64,000 nt of DNA, taken from contig CP082844.1 in the NCBI GenBank assembly GCA_019930625.1, positions 1,736,001-1,800,000 of the forward strand. Direction: 5' to 3'. The notes below the pieces were generated by a model. It worked only from the letters and a program-made list of their open reading frames with translations. It made no database searches and had not been told where the DNA came from. A program made the translations under genes and the position numbers. Position 1 is the first letter of the stretch. Each line of letters begins with the position of its first letter. Source of the DNA: Nocardia asteroides (lineage in GTDB: Bacteria; Actinomycetota; Actinomycetes; Mycobacteriales; Mycobacteriaceae). Below are positions 52,420-61,145 of the stretch, piece after piece.

Positions 52420-53601
52420 ATGGACCCCGTGCGGAATCCGTATGCCCCTGGAGCGGGACAGCGCCCACCCGAATTGGCCGGGCGCGACAAGCAACTCACG
52501 GCTTTCGACATCGTGCTCGAACGCGTCGCGCGCGGTCGCCCGGAACGCAGCGTCGTGCTCACCGGTCTGCGCGGAGTCGGAAAGACTGTGCTGCTCAACC
52601 AACTTCGCTCCGCCGCGATATCGCGCGGCTGGGGCACCGGCAAAATCGAAGCGCGGCCGGACCAGGAACTGCGCCGCCCGCTGTCCTCGGCGCTGCACAT
52701 GGCCGCACGGGCGATCGCCACCTCGCACCGCAATCCGGAGCGGGTGGACGATTTCCTCGGCATTCTCAAGGCTTTCGCGTTGCGGGCAACCGCGGAGAAG
52801 GGCATGCGGGAACGCTGGCAACCCGGTATCGACGTGCCCGCGGTGAGCGGCCGGGCCGATTCCGGCGACATCGAGATCGATCTGGTGGAACTGCTGGTCG
52901 AGGCGGCGGCGCTGGCCGGTGACATCGGCGTCGGCATCGCGATCTTCATCGATGAGATGCAGGATCTCGGACCCGCCGACATCTCCGCCATCTGCGGCGC
53001 CTGCCACGAACTGAGCCAGGACGCCGCCCCGCTGATCGTGGTCGGGGCGGGGCTGCCGCATCTGCCCGCCGTGCTGTCCGCCTCGAAGAGCTACTCGGAG
53101 CGGCTGTTCAGCTATCACCGCATCGACCGTTTGGACCGGGAATCCGCCGACCAAGCGCTGATCGCGCCCGCCCGGCGCGAAGACGTGAAGTTCACCGACG
53201 CCGCGCTGGACGCGCTGTATCGCAAAGCCGATGGTTACCCATATTTCGTGCAGGCGTACGGCAAAGCCACATGGGATCAAGCGCCGGAGAGCCCGATAAC
53301 CGCCGAGGACGTCGAGGTGGCCTCGCCTGCCGCCGAGGAGGAGTTGGCGGTCGGGTTCTTCGGTTCCCGCTACGAGCGGGCAACGCCCGCGGAACGCGAA
53401 TACATGCGCGCCATGGCCGATCTGTCCGGCGACGACGGCCCGGTCGCGACCGCGGCGGTGGCCAACGAACTCGGCCGCAAACCGGCTTCCCTCTCGCCCG
53501 CGCGCGACGGCTTGATCAAGAAGGGCCTCATCTACTCCGCCGAGCGCGGAACCATCGGCTTCACCGTGCCGCACTTCGGCCGCTATCTACGCTCGGTGTG
53601 A
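52420..53601 (+). CDS. AAA-family (Orc1/STAND-like) ATPase, probably leaderless
   Basis: A 393-residue protein. After MDPVRNPYAPGAGQRPPELAGRD comes Walker A GLRGVGKT (49-56), Walker B IAIFIDEMQDL (about 175-185), and a C-terminal winged-helix-like region (AAVANELGRKPASLSPARDGLIKKGLI). This resembles a conserved actinobacterial ATP-binding protein of unknown role; the fold suggests a regulator or nucleic-acid-linked switch. TACGGT (52406-52411) sits 9 bases before the ATG with no ribosome site, so translation is probably leaderless. Confidence 0.82.
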   Translation: MDPVRNPYAPGAGQRPPELAGRDKQLTAFDIVLERVARGRPERSVVLTGLRGVGKTVLLNQLRSAAISRGWGTGKIEARPDQELRRPLSSALHMAARAIATSHRNPERVDDFLGILKAFALRATAEKGMRERWQPGIDVPAVSGRADSGDIEIDLVELLVEAAALAGDIGVGIAIFIDEMQDLGPADISAICGACHELSQDAAPLIVVGAGLPHLPAVLSASKSYSERLFSYHRIDRLDRESADQALIAPARREDVKFTDAALDALYRKADGYPYFVQAYGKATWDQAPESPITAEDVEVASPAAEEELAVGFFGSRYERATPAEREYMRAMADLSGDDGPVATAAVANELGRKPASLSPARDGLIKKGLIYSAERGTIGFTVPHFGRYLRSV

Positions 53602-53722
53602 GCCTGCCCGGACCCTCGTCCGGGGCTGGTCGCTGTCCATTTGCTCATCTAACAAGATCAATAGATATTCGTAGATTTATGTCGACCAGCAGGCCTACCG
53701 ATGGGTAACAAACACTCCTACA

Positions 53723-53750
53723 CTCGGATGTGATCCTGATCACGTCCGAG
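53723..53750. promoter_or_regulatory. 28-bp dyad with CRP/GlxR-like core before the acyl-CoA dehydrogenase
   Basis: CTCGGA-T-GTGATC (53723-53735) mirrors GATCAC-G-TCCGAG (53738-53750) around CT, with one mismatch that would be a U-G pair in RNA. The core TGTGATCCTGATCACG (53729-53744) fits the CRP/GlxR pattern TGTGA-N6-TCACA except for its last base. It touches the ribosome site GGGAGG, so it could be an operator, a repressor site or an RNA hairpin. Confidence 0.6.
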
Positions 53751-53760
53751 GGAGGACATC

Positions 53761-55716
53761 ATGGCGAAAGCCGCGAAAGTCGACGCCACCGAAGAACAGG
53801 CCCGCGCACTGGTCGAGGAGTCCCGGGAAACGAGCTGGGTCAAGCCGTCATTCGCCAAGGAGATGTTCCTGGGACGGTTCCGTCTGGACCTCATCCACCC
53901 GTATCCGCAACCCAGCCCCGAGGATGCCGAACGAACCGATGCGTTCCTGGCCCGGCTGCGGACGTTGTGCGAGTCCATGGACGGAGCGGTCATCGAGGCG
54001 GAGGGACGGATTCCGGACGAGTACGTCAAAGGCTTGGCCGAACTCGGCTGCTTCGGCCTGAAGATCCCGCAATCGTATGGCGGTCAAGGCCTTTCCCAGT
54101 TGGGCTACAACCGAGCTCTGATGCTGGTCGGTTCGACGCACCCGAGCCTCGGCGTCCTGCTCTCGGCGCACCAGTCCATCGGGGTGCCCGAACCGCTCAA
54201 GCTGGCCGGCACCCCGGAGCAGAAAGCCGAGTTCCTGCCGCGCTGCGCGGCCGGAGCGGTCAGCGCGTTCCTGCTCACCGAGCCCGATGTCGGCTCCGAC
54301 CCGGCCAGAATGGCCAGTACCGCGACGCCCACCGAGGACGGCGAGGCCTACGTGCTCAACGGCGTGAAGCTGTGGACCACCAACGGCGTGGTCGCCGAAC
54401 TGCTGGTGGTGATGGCGCGCGTACCCAAGAGCGAGGGGCACCGCGGCGGCATCTCGGCGTTCGTGGTCGAGGCCGACTCGCCGGGCATCACGGTGGAGCG
54501 GCGCAACTCCTTCATGGGCTTGCGCGGCATCGAGAACGGCCTGACCCGGATGCACGACGTCCGGGTGCCCAAGCGCAATCTGATCGGGCGTGAGGGCGAC
54601 GGTCTCAAGATCGCGCTGACCACACTGAACGCGGGCAGGCTCGCCATACCCGCGCTGTGCACCGCCGCCGCCAAGTGGTCGCTGAAGATCGCGCGGGAGT
54701 GGAGCACCCAGCGCGTGCAGTGGGGCAGGCCCGTCGGGGAGCACGCCGCCGTCGGCCAGAAGATCGCGTTCATCGCGGCCACCACGTTCGCGCTGGAAGC
54801 CGCGCTCGACCTTTCGGCCACCATGGCCGACGAGGGACGCAACGACATCCGGATCGAGGCGGCGCTGGCGAAGTTGTGGGCCAGCGAGATGAGCTGTCAG
54901 ATCGCCGACGAACTCGTGCAGATTCGCGGCGGCCGCGGTTACGAGACGGCGGCCTCGCTCGCCGCACGGGGAGAGCGGGCCGTCCCCGCCGAGCAGTTGG
55001 TGCGCGATCTGCGCATCAACCGCATCTTCGAAGGCTCCAGCGAGATCATGCGGCTGCTGATCGCGCGGGAGATGGCCGACGCCCACATGGCGGCCGCGGG
55101 CGCGCTGGTCGACCGCAAGGCCGAGTTCAAAGACAAGGCGAAGGCGGCGGTCGGCGCGACGGGTTTCTACGCCAAGTGGTTCCCGCAGCTGGCGGTCGGG
55201 GCGGGTACGGTGCCCGCGGCGTACACCGAGTTCGGTGTGCTGGCACGGCACCTGCGGTTCGTCGAGCGTAGTGCGCGCAAACAGGCGAGGTCGCTGATGT
55301 ACGCGATGGGCCGCTGGCAGGCCGGCCTGGAGTACCGGCAGAACTTCCTCGGCCGGATCGTCGACATCGGAGCCGAACTGTTCGCCATGTCGGCGGCCTG
55401 CGGTCGCGCCCAGGCATTACTCGCGGCGGGCGCGCCGGAGGGCAAGGCGGCCGAGGAACTGGCGGACACCTTCTGCAGGCAGTCGCGACTGCGCGTGCGC
55501 AAACTCTTCGACGCGCTGTGGGACAACACCGACGACGACGACCGCACCCTCACCCGCGGCGTGCTCGACGGCCGTTACGACTGGCTGGAGGACGGCGTGC
55601 TCGACCCGAGCGAGGGGACCGGGCCGTGGATCGCGGAGTGGCAGATGGGTCCGTCGACCGAGGAGAACCTCTTGCGTCCGTTCCTGCCCTCTACGCGAAC
55701 CCGCGCACAGGCCTGA
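53761..55716 (+). CDS. Acyl-CoA dehydrogenase, long (VLCAD-like) form
   Basis: A 651-residue protein, well above the 380-400 residues of standard FadE enzymes. The N-terminal 90 residues are an extension. The dehydrogenase core follows: FLLTEPDVGSDPARM, LWTTNGVVAELLVVMARV, FMGLRGIENGLTRM, and RINRIFEGSSEIMRLLIAREM with the catalytic Glu. A C-terminal helical domain of about 200 residues completes the layout. It oxidises acyl-CoA using FAD, probably long-chain. ATG 53761 follows GGGAGGAC. It appears monocistronic. Confidence 0.92.
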   Translation: MAKAAKVDATEEQARALVEESRETSWVKPSFAKEMFLGRFRLDLIHPYPQPSPEDAERTDAFLARLRTLCESMDGAVIEAEGRIPDEYVKGLAELGCFGLKIPQSYGGQGLSQLGYNRALMLVGSTHPSLGVLLSAHQSIGVPEPLKLAGTPEQKAEFLPRCAAGAVSAFLLTEPDVGSDPARMASTATPTEDGEAYVLNGVKLWTTNGVVAELLVVMARVPKSEGHRGGISAFVVEADSPGITVERRNSFMGLRGIENGLTRMHDVRVPKRNLIGREGDGLKIALTTLNAGRLAIPALCTAAAKWSLKIAREWSTQRVQWGRPVGEHAAVGQKIAFIAATTFALEAALDLSATMADEGRNDIRIEAALAKLWASEMSCQIADELVQIRGGRGYETAASLAARGERAVPAEQLVRDLRINRIFEGSSEIMRLLIAREMADAHMAAAGALVDRKAEFKDKAKAAVGATGFYAKWFPQLAVGAGTVPAAYTEFGVLARHLRFVERSARKQARSLMYAMGRWQAGLEYRQNFLGRIVDIGAELFAMSAACGRAQALLAAGAPEGKAAEELADTFCRQSRLRVRKLFDALWDNTDDDDRTLTRGVLDGRYDWLEDGVLDPSEGTGPWIAEWQMGPSTEENLLRPFLPSTRTRAQA

Positions 55717-55721
55717 TCGAG

Positions 55722-55780
55722 GAGCGAGCCCGTCGTCGCCCCCGGATGTTCGGCCCCGGGTGCGGGACGGGCTGCTCGCT
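55722..55780 (+). terminator. Terminator hairpin after the acyl-CoA dehydrogenase gene
   Basis: GAGCGAGCCCGTC (55722-55734) pairs with GACGGGCTGCTCGCTC (55766-55780) apart from a small bulge, then an A/T-rich tail begins. The 30-base loop itself has pairing potential. Confidence 0.65.
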
Positions 55781-56063
55781 CACAAAAATATTCGCCATTC
55801 TTTAATTTTTCCTAGAGAGGCAAATATTGCCAACGCGGCACCTCATATATCCCGAAGCGGACAGAGCAATATCAGTGAATCTAGTTCTAGAGCTATCTGT
55901 GTCTAGATTTTCATACGCACACGGCGGCGAGCGCCCGATGGACTGGCAGCCTCGATTGGACAACGTGTGCATAACGGCAGGTGTGGGGCGCTAACGGCGC
56001 GGAAATCCAGTTCGACAACTGGGCAGGAAGTGCTTGACCAGGTACCTCGTCGAGGAGGGTGCC
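55781..56063. other. Unusually AT-rich intergenic segment
   Basis: No gene is seen. Bases 55781-55920 are strikingly AT-rich for this genome (ACAAAAATATTCGCC, CTTTAATTTTTCC). AATCTAG (55878-55884) and CTAGATT (55903-55909) form an inverted repeat around AGAGCT-type sequence. It may hold the promoter and operators of the alpha/beta hydrolase gene, or be a remnant of acquired DNA. Confidence 0.45.
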
Positions 56064-57026
56064 ATGTCCACGACCATCGCCCGCCGCGCCGCCGATTACG
56101 ACGGCCACCGAGTGACGGTGTCGGCCCAGGACGGTGTCCCCCTCGCGGTCCACGTCTTCGGCGCCGAGGCCGCCACCGCGACCGTCGTCTTCGTCCATGG
56201 TCACTGCTTGCGCGCGGAATCCTGGTCCTACCTGCGCGACCGGCTGCTCGGACAGTGGGGAGACGACACCAGGATGGTGTTCTACGACCACCGCGGCCAC
56301 GGCGAATCCGGGGTGGCGCATCCCTCGACCTACACCATCGAGCAACTGGGCCACGACCTGGACACCGTGTTGCGGACGGTCGCGCCGACCGGGCCGGTGA
56401 TCCTGGTCGGCCACTCGATGGGCGCGATGGTCTTGCTCGCTTACGCCCGGCTCCACCCGGAGGCGATCGGCACGCGCATAGTCGGCGTGGGCCTGCTCGC
56501 GGCCGCGGCCAACGGGATCACCGAGGTGGGGCTGGCGCGCCTGCTGAACCGGCGAGCGGTGAACTCGCTGCTAGCGGCCGTCACCCGCGCACCGAGGGTC
56601 CTGCAGGCATCGAAGCTCCTGACCCGCCGCCTGTTCGCGCCGCTCATGCGCGAGGCCGACTTCGGCGCCAGGAAGGTGAACCCCCGGATCGCCGCACTTG
56701 CCACCGCGATGATGAACGACACGCCGCTGCTGACCATGGCGGGCTTCCTGCACTCGCTGATCACCTTCGACGAGACGGCTACCCTGCACCGGCTCGGCGC
56801 GATACCCGCGCTGGTGCTGGCGGGCTCGGCGGACATCATCTTCCCGTTCGCGCACTCGGTGGCACTGGCTTCCCAGCTGACCGGTTCCGAGCTGGTGCGC
56901 CTGGAAGGCGCCGGGCACAGCGTGATGCTCGAGCGGGCCGAAGAGGTCGCGCTGTCCATCGCGGGACTCGTAGAACGCGCCTTCGCCGCGGCTCGCTCCT
57001 GCACCGAGTACGCCGCCACCGGCTGA
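56064..57026 (+). CDS. Alpha/beta-hydrolase
   Basis: A 320-residue protein with VVFVHGHCLRAESW (oxyanion loop), FYDHRGHGESG, LVGHSMGAMVLLAYA (nucleophile Ser), a helical cap about residues 140-230, LVLAGSADIIFPF (Asp) and GAGHSVMLER (His). ATG 56064 has GAGGAGGG upstream. It is a soluble esterase or haloperoxidase-like enzyme; the substrate is unknown. Confidence 0.88.
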   Translation: MSTTIARRAADYDGHRVTVSAQDGVPLAVHVFGAEAATATVVFVHGHCLRAESWSYLRDRLLGQWGDDTRMVFYDHRGHGESGVAHPSTYTIEQLGHDLDTVLRTVAPTGPVILVGHSMGAMVLLAYARLHPEAIGTRIVGVGLLAAAANGITEVGLARLLNRRAVNSLLAAVTRAPRVLQASKLLTRRLFAPLMREADFGARKVNPRIAALATAMMNDTPLLTMAGFLHSLITFDETATLHRLGAIPALVLAGSADIIFPFAHSVALASQLTGSELVRLEGAGHSVMLERAEEVALSIAGLVERAFAAARSCTEYAATG

Positions 57027-57217
57027 CCTTCGCCAACCCAGCGGCTATCAGCGAGTTCCGACCTTGCACGAGCCAGGAACGAATTCTTTCGGTACTGTGT
57101 TGTAGATCACGTTGTGTGGTGGGTCACACGACTCGGTGACGTGCGGTTCAAGGCAGACGGAAACCGCGCATCACAGCCCCGAGTTCGTATGTCCGCCAGT
57201 CAATACAGGAGGTATCG

Positions 57218-57505
57218 ATGACACGCAGCGAATTCGCGGAACTACGCTACGCGGTCGGCCAGCTCCGGCAATCCGTCACCGCGCTGCGTACGCAGTACGG
57301 TGACGCCAGCACGGTGCGCCGGTTGGAGAACGACCTCGAGCGCCTCGTCATCGACGCCGACGAACTCGAGCAGTCACCGCCCCCGGAGGTGCACCGCCGC
57401 CCTCAGGACGTCATCTACGTGCCGGACAGCAAGTCCGACGAGGCCGCCTGGATGGGGGCGCAGGACGAAGGCCTCGGCTTCCACTCCCGGCCGCGGACGA
57501 AGTAA
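57218..57505 (+). CDS. Small coiled-coil protein, unknown function
   Basis: A 95-residue protein with a very good ribosome site (CAGGAGGT, 57208-57215). Residues 5-50 (FAELRYAVGQLRQSVTALRTQYGD..., RRLENDLERLVIDADEL) form a two-part helix or coiled coil, followed by a Pro-rich turn and an acidic, unstructured-looking end with VIYVPDSKSDEAAWMGAQDEG. I do not recognise the family. It is followed by a perfect hairpin terminator, so it is its own transcription unit. Confidence 0.75.
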   Translation: MTRSEFAELRYAVGQLRQSVTALRTQYGDASTVRRLENDLERLVIDADELEQSPPPEVHRRPQDVIYVPDSKSDEAAWMGAQDEGLGFHSRPRTK

Positions 57506-57508
57506 CCG

Positions 57509-57534
57509 GGATGGGCGGCGGGGGCCGCCCATCC
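57509..57534 (+). terminator. Terminator after the small coiled-coil gene
   Basis: GGATGGGCGGC (57509-57519) pairs perfectly with GCCGCCCATCC (57524-57534) around GGGG; no T tract follows. It begins 4 bases after the stop codon. Confidence 0.75.
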
Positions 57535-58308
57535 GCGATGTGTTCGGGCCGGTGTCTGCCGTGACGGCGCACCGGCCGCTCCCTGAGGAACCCAGCGGCC
57601 GGACCGCCGGTATTCGCAGGCGCGCCGCCTGCGGTGATGCCTGGAAGCAGCCACGGTCTCCACAGGAGTCTGTACGCACCCGGCGACGTCGTCACGGTGG
57701 GCCGGACCGGCCGCACCCGATCGGATGTCCGAACTCGACCATCGCACCGTTCGCATCGAGCACGGCCCGAGTTTCATGGCGCCTGTGCCGCCGCCTCCGC
57801 TGAGCAGTTTCTCCTGAGTTCGATCGAATACCGGTAAGCGAATCTCCTGCTATCGGCTATTTCGCACGCAGGCGCAGACCTGAGCCGCGCCACCGGGACC
57901 AAATCCGGCTGCGGCCCAGCCGTCAGGAAGCCCACCGGGACGAGCCCGAGTTCCGCTACCCGCTTCACGCCGACCCCGAACCGAGCTTGCACCGTCGTAC
58001 CTGGTACCGGGCTGCGATCGCGCCCGCTTCTCGTTCCTGGCGACTCGGCAAGCAGCTGCTGCGGGGCTGTTGGAATGGCAATCCACGGACCCCGCTTTCG
58101 TCCGATCAGACCTACTTCGAACTCGTTCCGCTCGGGCCGAGTTCGAAAAGTCCGGTTAGCTCCCTACCGGGCGCAAGCAATCAGGAGCCACCCTGAATGT
58201 GGCGCAAATCATACGGTTGACAGCGGGGCGGGTTTGTGGAGACCCCGCTCGATCAATAGCGGACGTGTCGTATGGTGCTCAGCATCACATTCGATTGCGG
58301 AGGTAACG
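57535..58308. other. 774-base gene-free stretch before the sdh operon
   Basis: I find no coding frame with a ribosome site and plausible composition on either strand, and no RNA gene. TTGACA (58217-58222) and TATGGT (58271-58276) occur near the sdh end, but their spacing does not make a standard promoter. The 3' end supplies the leader of sdh. Confidence 0.45.
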
Positions 58309-58350
58309 ATGACCACCCGCACACAAGATCAGCGAGGCATCCACCAGTGA
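58309..58350 (+). CDS. 13-codon leader ORF overlapping the sdhC start
   Basis: ATG 58309 has the near-ideal ribosome site GGAGGTAACG directly upstream and encodes MTTRTQDQRGIHQ, then TGA at 58348. That stop overlaps the GTG start of the membrane subunit (58347) as GTGA. The ribosome site belonging to the GTG itself is weak (GAGG 10 bases upstream), so translation of the operon probably depends on this leader. Confidence 0.65.
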   Translation: MTTRTQDQRGIHQ

Positions 58351-59177
58351 GTGCCGCACCGACCGCCGCCCCGGAAGCGGGCACCGGCGTATTCAGCAGA
58401 ACAAGGGCCCGGATCTCGGAACGCACGTTGCGCACCGACCGATGGTGGATCCCCCCACTGGTCACGGTGCTCGGACTAGGTGCGTTCCTTGTCTACGGTT
58501 TGATCAGATCGTATGTGCGCACGGCATATTGGGTTCCTGAATACCACTACCTGACGCCCTTCTACTCGCCGTGCCTGAGCACCTCCTGCGTGGAGGGTTC
58601 GAGTCATTTCGGGACGCCGTTCGGTGAGCTGCCCGCGATCCTGCCGCTCGGCTTCGTGGTGCTGCCCTTCCTGCTCGGCTTCCGCCTGACCTGCTACTAC
58701 TACCGCAAGGCCTACTACCGGTCGGTGTGGTTCTCCCCGCCCGCCTGCGCGGTGGCCGAGCCGCACGCGAAGTACACCGGCGAGACCAGGCTGCCGCTGA
58801 TCGTCCAGAACGCGCACCGCTACTTCTTCTATGTGGCCGTGCTGGTTTCGGTGATCAACACCTACGACGCCATCGCCGCTTTCCACGGCAAGTCCGGCGG
58901 TTTCGGTTTCGGTCTCGGCAATATCGTGCTGCTCGGCAACGTCATCCTGTTGTGGGGGTACACACTGTCGTGTCACTCGTGCAGGCACATCGCGGGTGGA
59001 CGGCTCAAGCACTTCTCCGCGCACCCGGTGCGCTACTGGTTCTGGACTCAGGTCTCCAAGCTGAACACCCGGCACATGACGCTGGCCTGGACCACCCTCG
59101 GCACGCTCGTGCTGACCGACTTCTACGTCATGTTGGTTGCCAGCAAGACGATTTCGGACCTGCGGTTCATCGACTGA
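58347..59177 (+). CDS. sdhC: Succinate dehydrogenase membrane anchor subunit (Sdh1 type)
   Basis: A 276-residue protein with five membrane helices: LVTVLGLGAFLVYGL, PAILPLGFVVLPFLLGF, YFFYVAVLVSVI, NIVLLGNVILLWGYTL and TLGTLVLTDFYVMLV. A periplasmic loop carries CLSTSCVEGSSHFG, and His residues near helices 3-5 could bind heme. Its length and layout match the mycobacterial Rv0249c subunit of Sdh1, which anchors the dehydrogenase and passes electrons to menaquinone. The GTG at 58347 is chosen for its 4-base overlap with the leader ORF. It is followed 25 bases on by sdhA. Confidence 0.88.
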   Translation: MSAAPTAAPEAGTGVFSRTRARISERTLRTDRWWIPPLVTVLGLGAFLVYGLIRSYVRTAYWVPEYHYLTPFYSPCLSTSCVEGSSHFGTPFGELPAILPLGFVVLPFLLGFRLTCYYYRKAYYRSVWFSPPACAVAEPHAKYTGETRLPLIVQNAHRYFFYVAVLVSVINTYDAIAAFHGKSGGFGFGLGNIVLLGNVILLWGYTLSCHSCRHIAGGRLKHFSAHPVRYWFWTQVSKLNTRHMTLAWTTLGTLVLTDFYVMLVASKTISDLRFID

Positions 59178-59202
59178 CCGCCTCACTGAGGAGTTTCTCT
59201 GC

Positions 59203-61143
59203 ATGGCAGAAGTGGAACGGCACAAATACGACGTCGTCGTGATCGGAGCGGGCGGCGCCGGATTGCGAGCGGTCATCGAAGCCAGGGAGCACGGGCTGTC
59301 CGTCGCGGTGGTGTGCAAGTCACTGTTCGGCAAGGCCCACACCGTGATGGCCGAAGGCGGCTGTGCGGCGGCGATGGGCAACGTCAACGAGAAAGACAAT
59401 TGGCAGGTCCATTTCCGGGACACGATGCGCGGCGGCAAGTTCCTGAACAACTGGCGCATGGCCGAATTGCATGCCCAGGAAGCGCCCGATCGGGTGTGGG
59501 AGCTGGAAACCTATGGGGCCCTGTTCGATCGGACTCCGGACGGTCGCATCAGCCAGCGCAATTTCGGTGGCCACACCTACCCGCGCCTCGCGCACGTCGG
59601 CGACCGGACCGGTCTCGAGATCATCCGCACCATGCAGCAGAAGATCGTCTCGCTGCAGCAGGAGGATTTCGCCGAGACGGGTGACTACGAAAAGCGCATC
59701 AAGGTGTTCGCCGAATGCACCATCACCGAACTGCTCAAGGACGGCGACCGCATCGCCGGCGCCTTCGGCTATTGGCGGGAATCCGGCCGCTTCATCTTGT
59801 TCGAGTCTCCCGCAGTGGTGCTGGCGACCGGCGGCATCGGCAAGTCGTACAAGGTGACCTCGAACTCCTGGGAGTACACCGGCGACGGGCACGCGCTGGC
59901 GCTGCGCGCGGGCGCGACCCTGATCAACATGGAGTTCCTCCAGTTCCACCCGACCGGCATGGTCTGGCCGCCCAGCGTGAAGGGAATCCTCGTCACCGAG
60001 GGCGTGCGCGGCGACGGCGGGGTGCTGAAGAACACCGAGGGCAAGCGGTTCATGTTCGACTACATTCCGCCGGTCTTCAAGGGCCAGTACGCCGAGACCG
60101 AGGAAGAGGCCGACCAGTGGCTGCGCGACAACGACTCCGCGCGCCGCACGCCGGATCTGCTGCCGCGTGACGAGGTCGCGCGCGCCATCAACGAAGAGGT
60201 CAAGGCCGGGCGCGGCACCGAGCACGGCGGCGTGTTCCTCGACATCGCCTCCCGCATGCCCGCCGAGGAGATCGTGCGGCGGCTTCCCTCGATGCACCAT
60301 CAGTTCAAAGAGCTCGCGGACGTGGACATCACCAAGGAGCCGATGGAGGTCGGTCCGACCTGCCACTACGTGATGGGCGGGATCGAAGTCGAGCCGGACA
60401 CCGGTGCGGCCACGGTGCCAGGACTGTTCGCCGCGGGGGAGTGTTCCGGCGGCATGCACGGCTCCAATCGTCTGGGTGGCAACTCGCTGTCCGACCTGCT
60501 GGTGTTCGGCCGCAGGGCCGGACTCGGCGCCGCCGCCTATGTGGAACAGCTCGGCGAGCGGCCGTCGGTCTCGGATGACGACGTCGCCGAAGCCGCGAAG
60601 GCCGCCGTAGCGCCGTTCGATCCCCCCGCCGACGGCAACGGTGAGAACCCCTACACATTGCACACCGATTTGCAGCAGACGATGAACGACCTGGTCGGCA
60701 TCATCCGCAAGGAGCATGAGGTGCGGGAGGCCATCGACAAGCTCGCCGAGCTGCGCGCCCGGTTCCGTCACGTGACCGTGGAGGGCCATCGCCAGTTCAA
60801 TCCAGGCTGGCACCTGGCGCTCGACCTGCAGAACATGCTGCTGGTCAGCGAATGCGTGGCCCAGGCGGCGCTGCTGCGGACGGAGAGCCGTGGCGGGCAC
60901 ACCCGGGACGACCACCCGTCGATGGATCCGACCTGGCGCAACCAGTTGCTGGTCTGCGCGGTGGAACCGAACACGGCCGGTGAACCGATCCCCGAGGTCA
61001 CCGTCACGCGCAAGGAACAGCCCCCGATGCGATCGGACCTGCTCGCCCTTTTCGATCTCGGCGAGCTCGAAAAGTACTACACACCGGATGAACTCGCCGG
61101 GCACCCGGCCGCGGCCGGGCATTCGACGGAGCGAGAGGCGTAA
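59203..61143 (+). CDS. sdhA: Succinate dehydrogenase / fumarate reductase flavoprotein subunit
   Basis: A 646-residue protein. The FAD site is VVVIGAGGAGLRAVIEA, the covalent-flavin region is GKAHTVMAEGGCAAAMG (with the His), FLQFHPTGMVWP is the substrate region and MHGSNRLGGNSLSDLLVFGRRAG the C-terminal FAD motif. It has the same length as mycobacterial Rv0248c (646). It oxidises succinate to fumarate in the TCA cycle. ATG 59203 follows GAGGAG. It ends 2 bases before sdhB. Confidence 0.96.
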   Translation: MAEVERHKYDVVVIGAGGAGLRAVIEAREHGLSVAVVCKSLFGKAHTVMAEGGCAAAMGNVNEKDNWQVHFRDTMRGGKFLNNWRMAELHAQEAPDRVWELETYGALFDRTPDGRISQRNFGGHTYPRLAHVGDRTGLEIIRTMQQKIVSLQQEDFAETGDYEKRIKVFAECTITELLKDGDRIAGAFGYWRESGRFILFESPAVVLATGGIGKSYKVTSNSWEYTGDGHALALRAGATLINMEFLQFHPTGMVWPPSVKGILVTEGVRGDGGVLKNTEGKRFMFDYIPPVFKGQYAETEEEADQWLRDNDSARRTPDLLPRDEVARAINEEVKAGRGTEHGGVFLDIASRMPAEEIVRRLPSMHHQFKELADVDITKEPMEVGPTCHYVMGGIEVEPDTGAATVPGLFAAGECSGGMHGSNRLGGNSLSDLLVFGRRAGLGAAAYVEQLGERPSVSDDDVAEAAKAAVAPFDPPADGNGENPYTLHTDLQQTMNDLVGIIRKEHEVREAIDKLAELRARFRHVTVEGHRQFNPGWHLALDLQNMLLVSECVAQAALLRTESRGGHTRDDHPSMDPTWRNQLLVCAVEPNTAGEPIPEVTVTRKEQPPMRSDLLALFDLGELEKYYTPDELAGHPAAAGHSTEREA

Positions 61144-61145
61144 CG

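Noticed and set aside
58272..58350. Possible frameshift joining the 13-codon leader to the sdh anchor subunit
   Set aside because: The exact GTGA stop/start overlap and a normal-length anchor subunit from GTG 58347 fit a leader ORF better than a sequencing or real frameshift.
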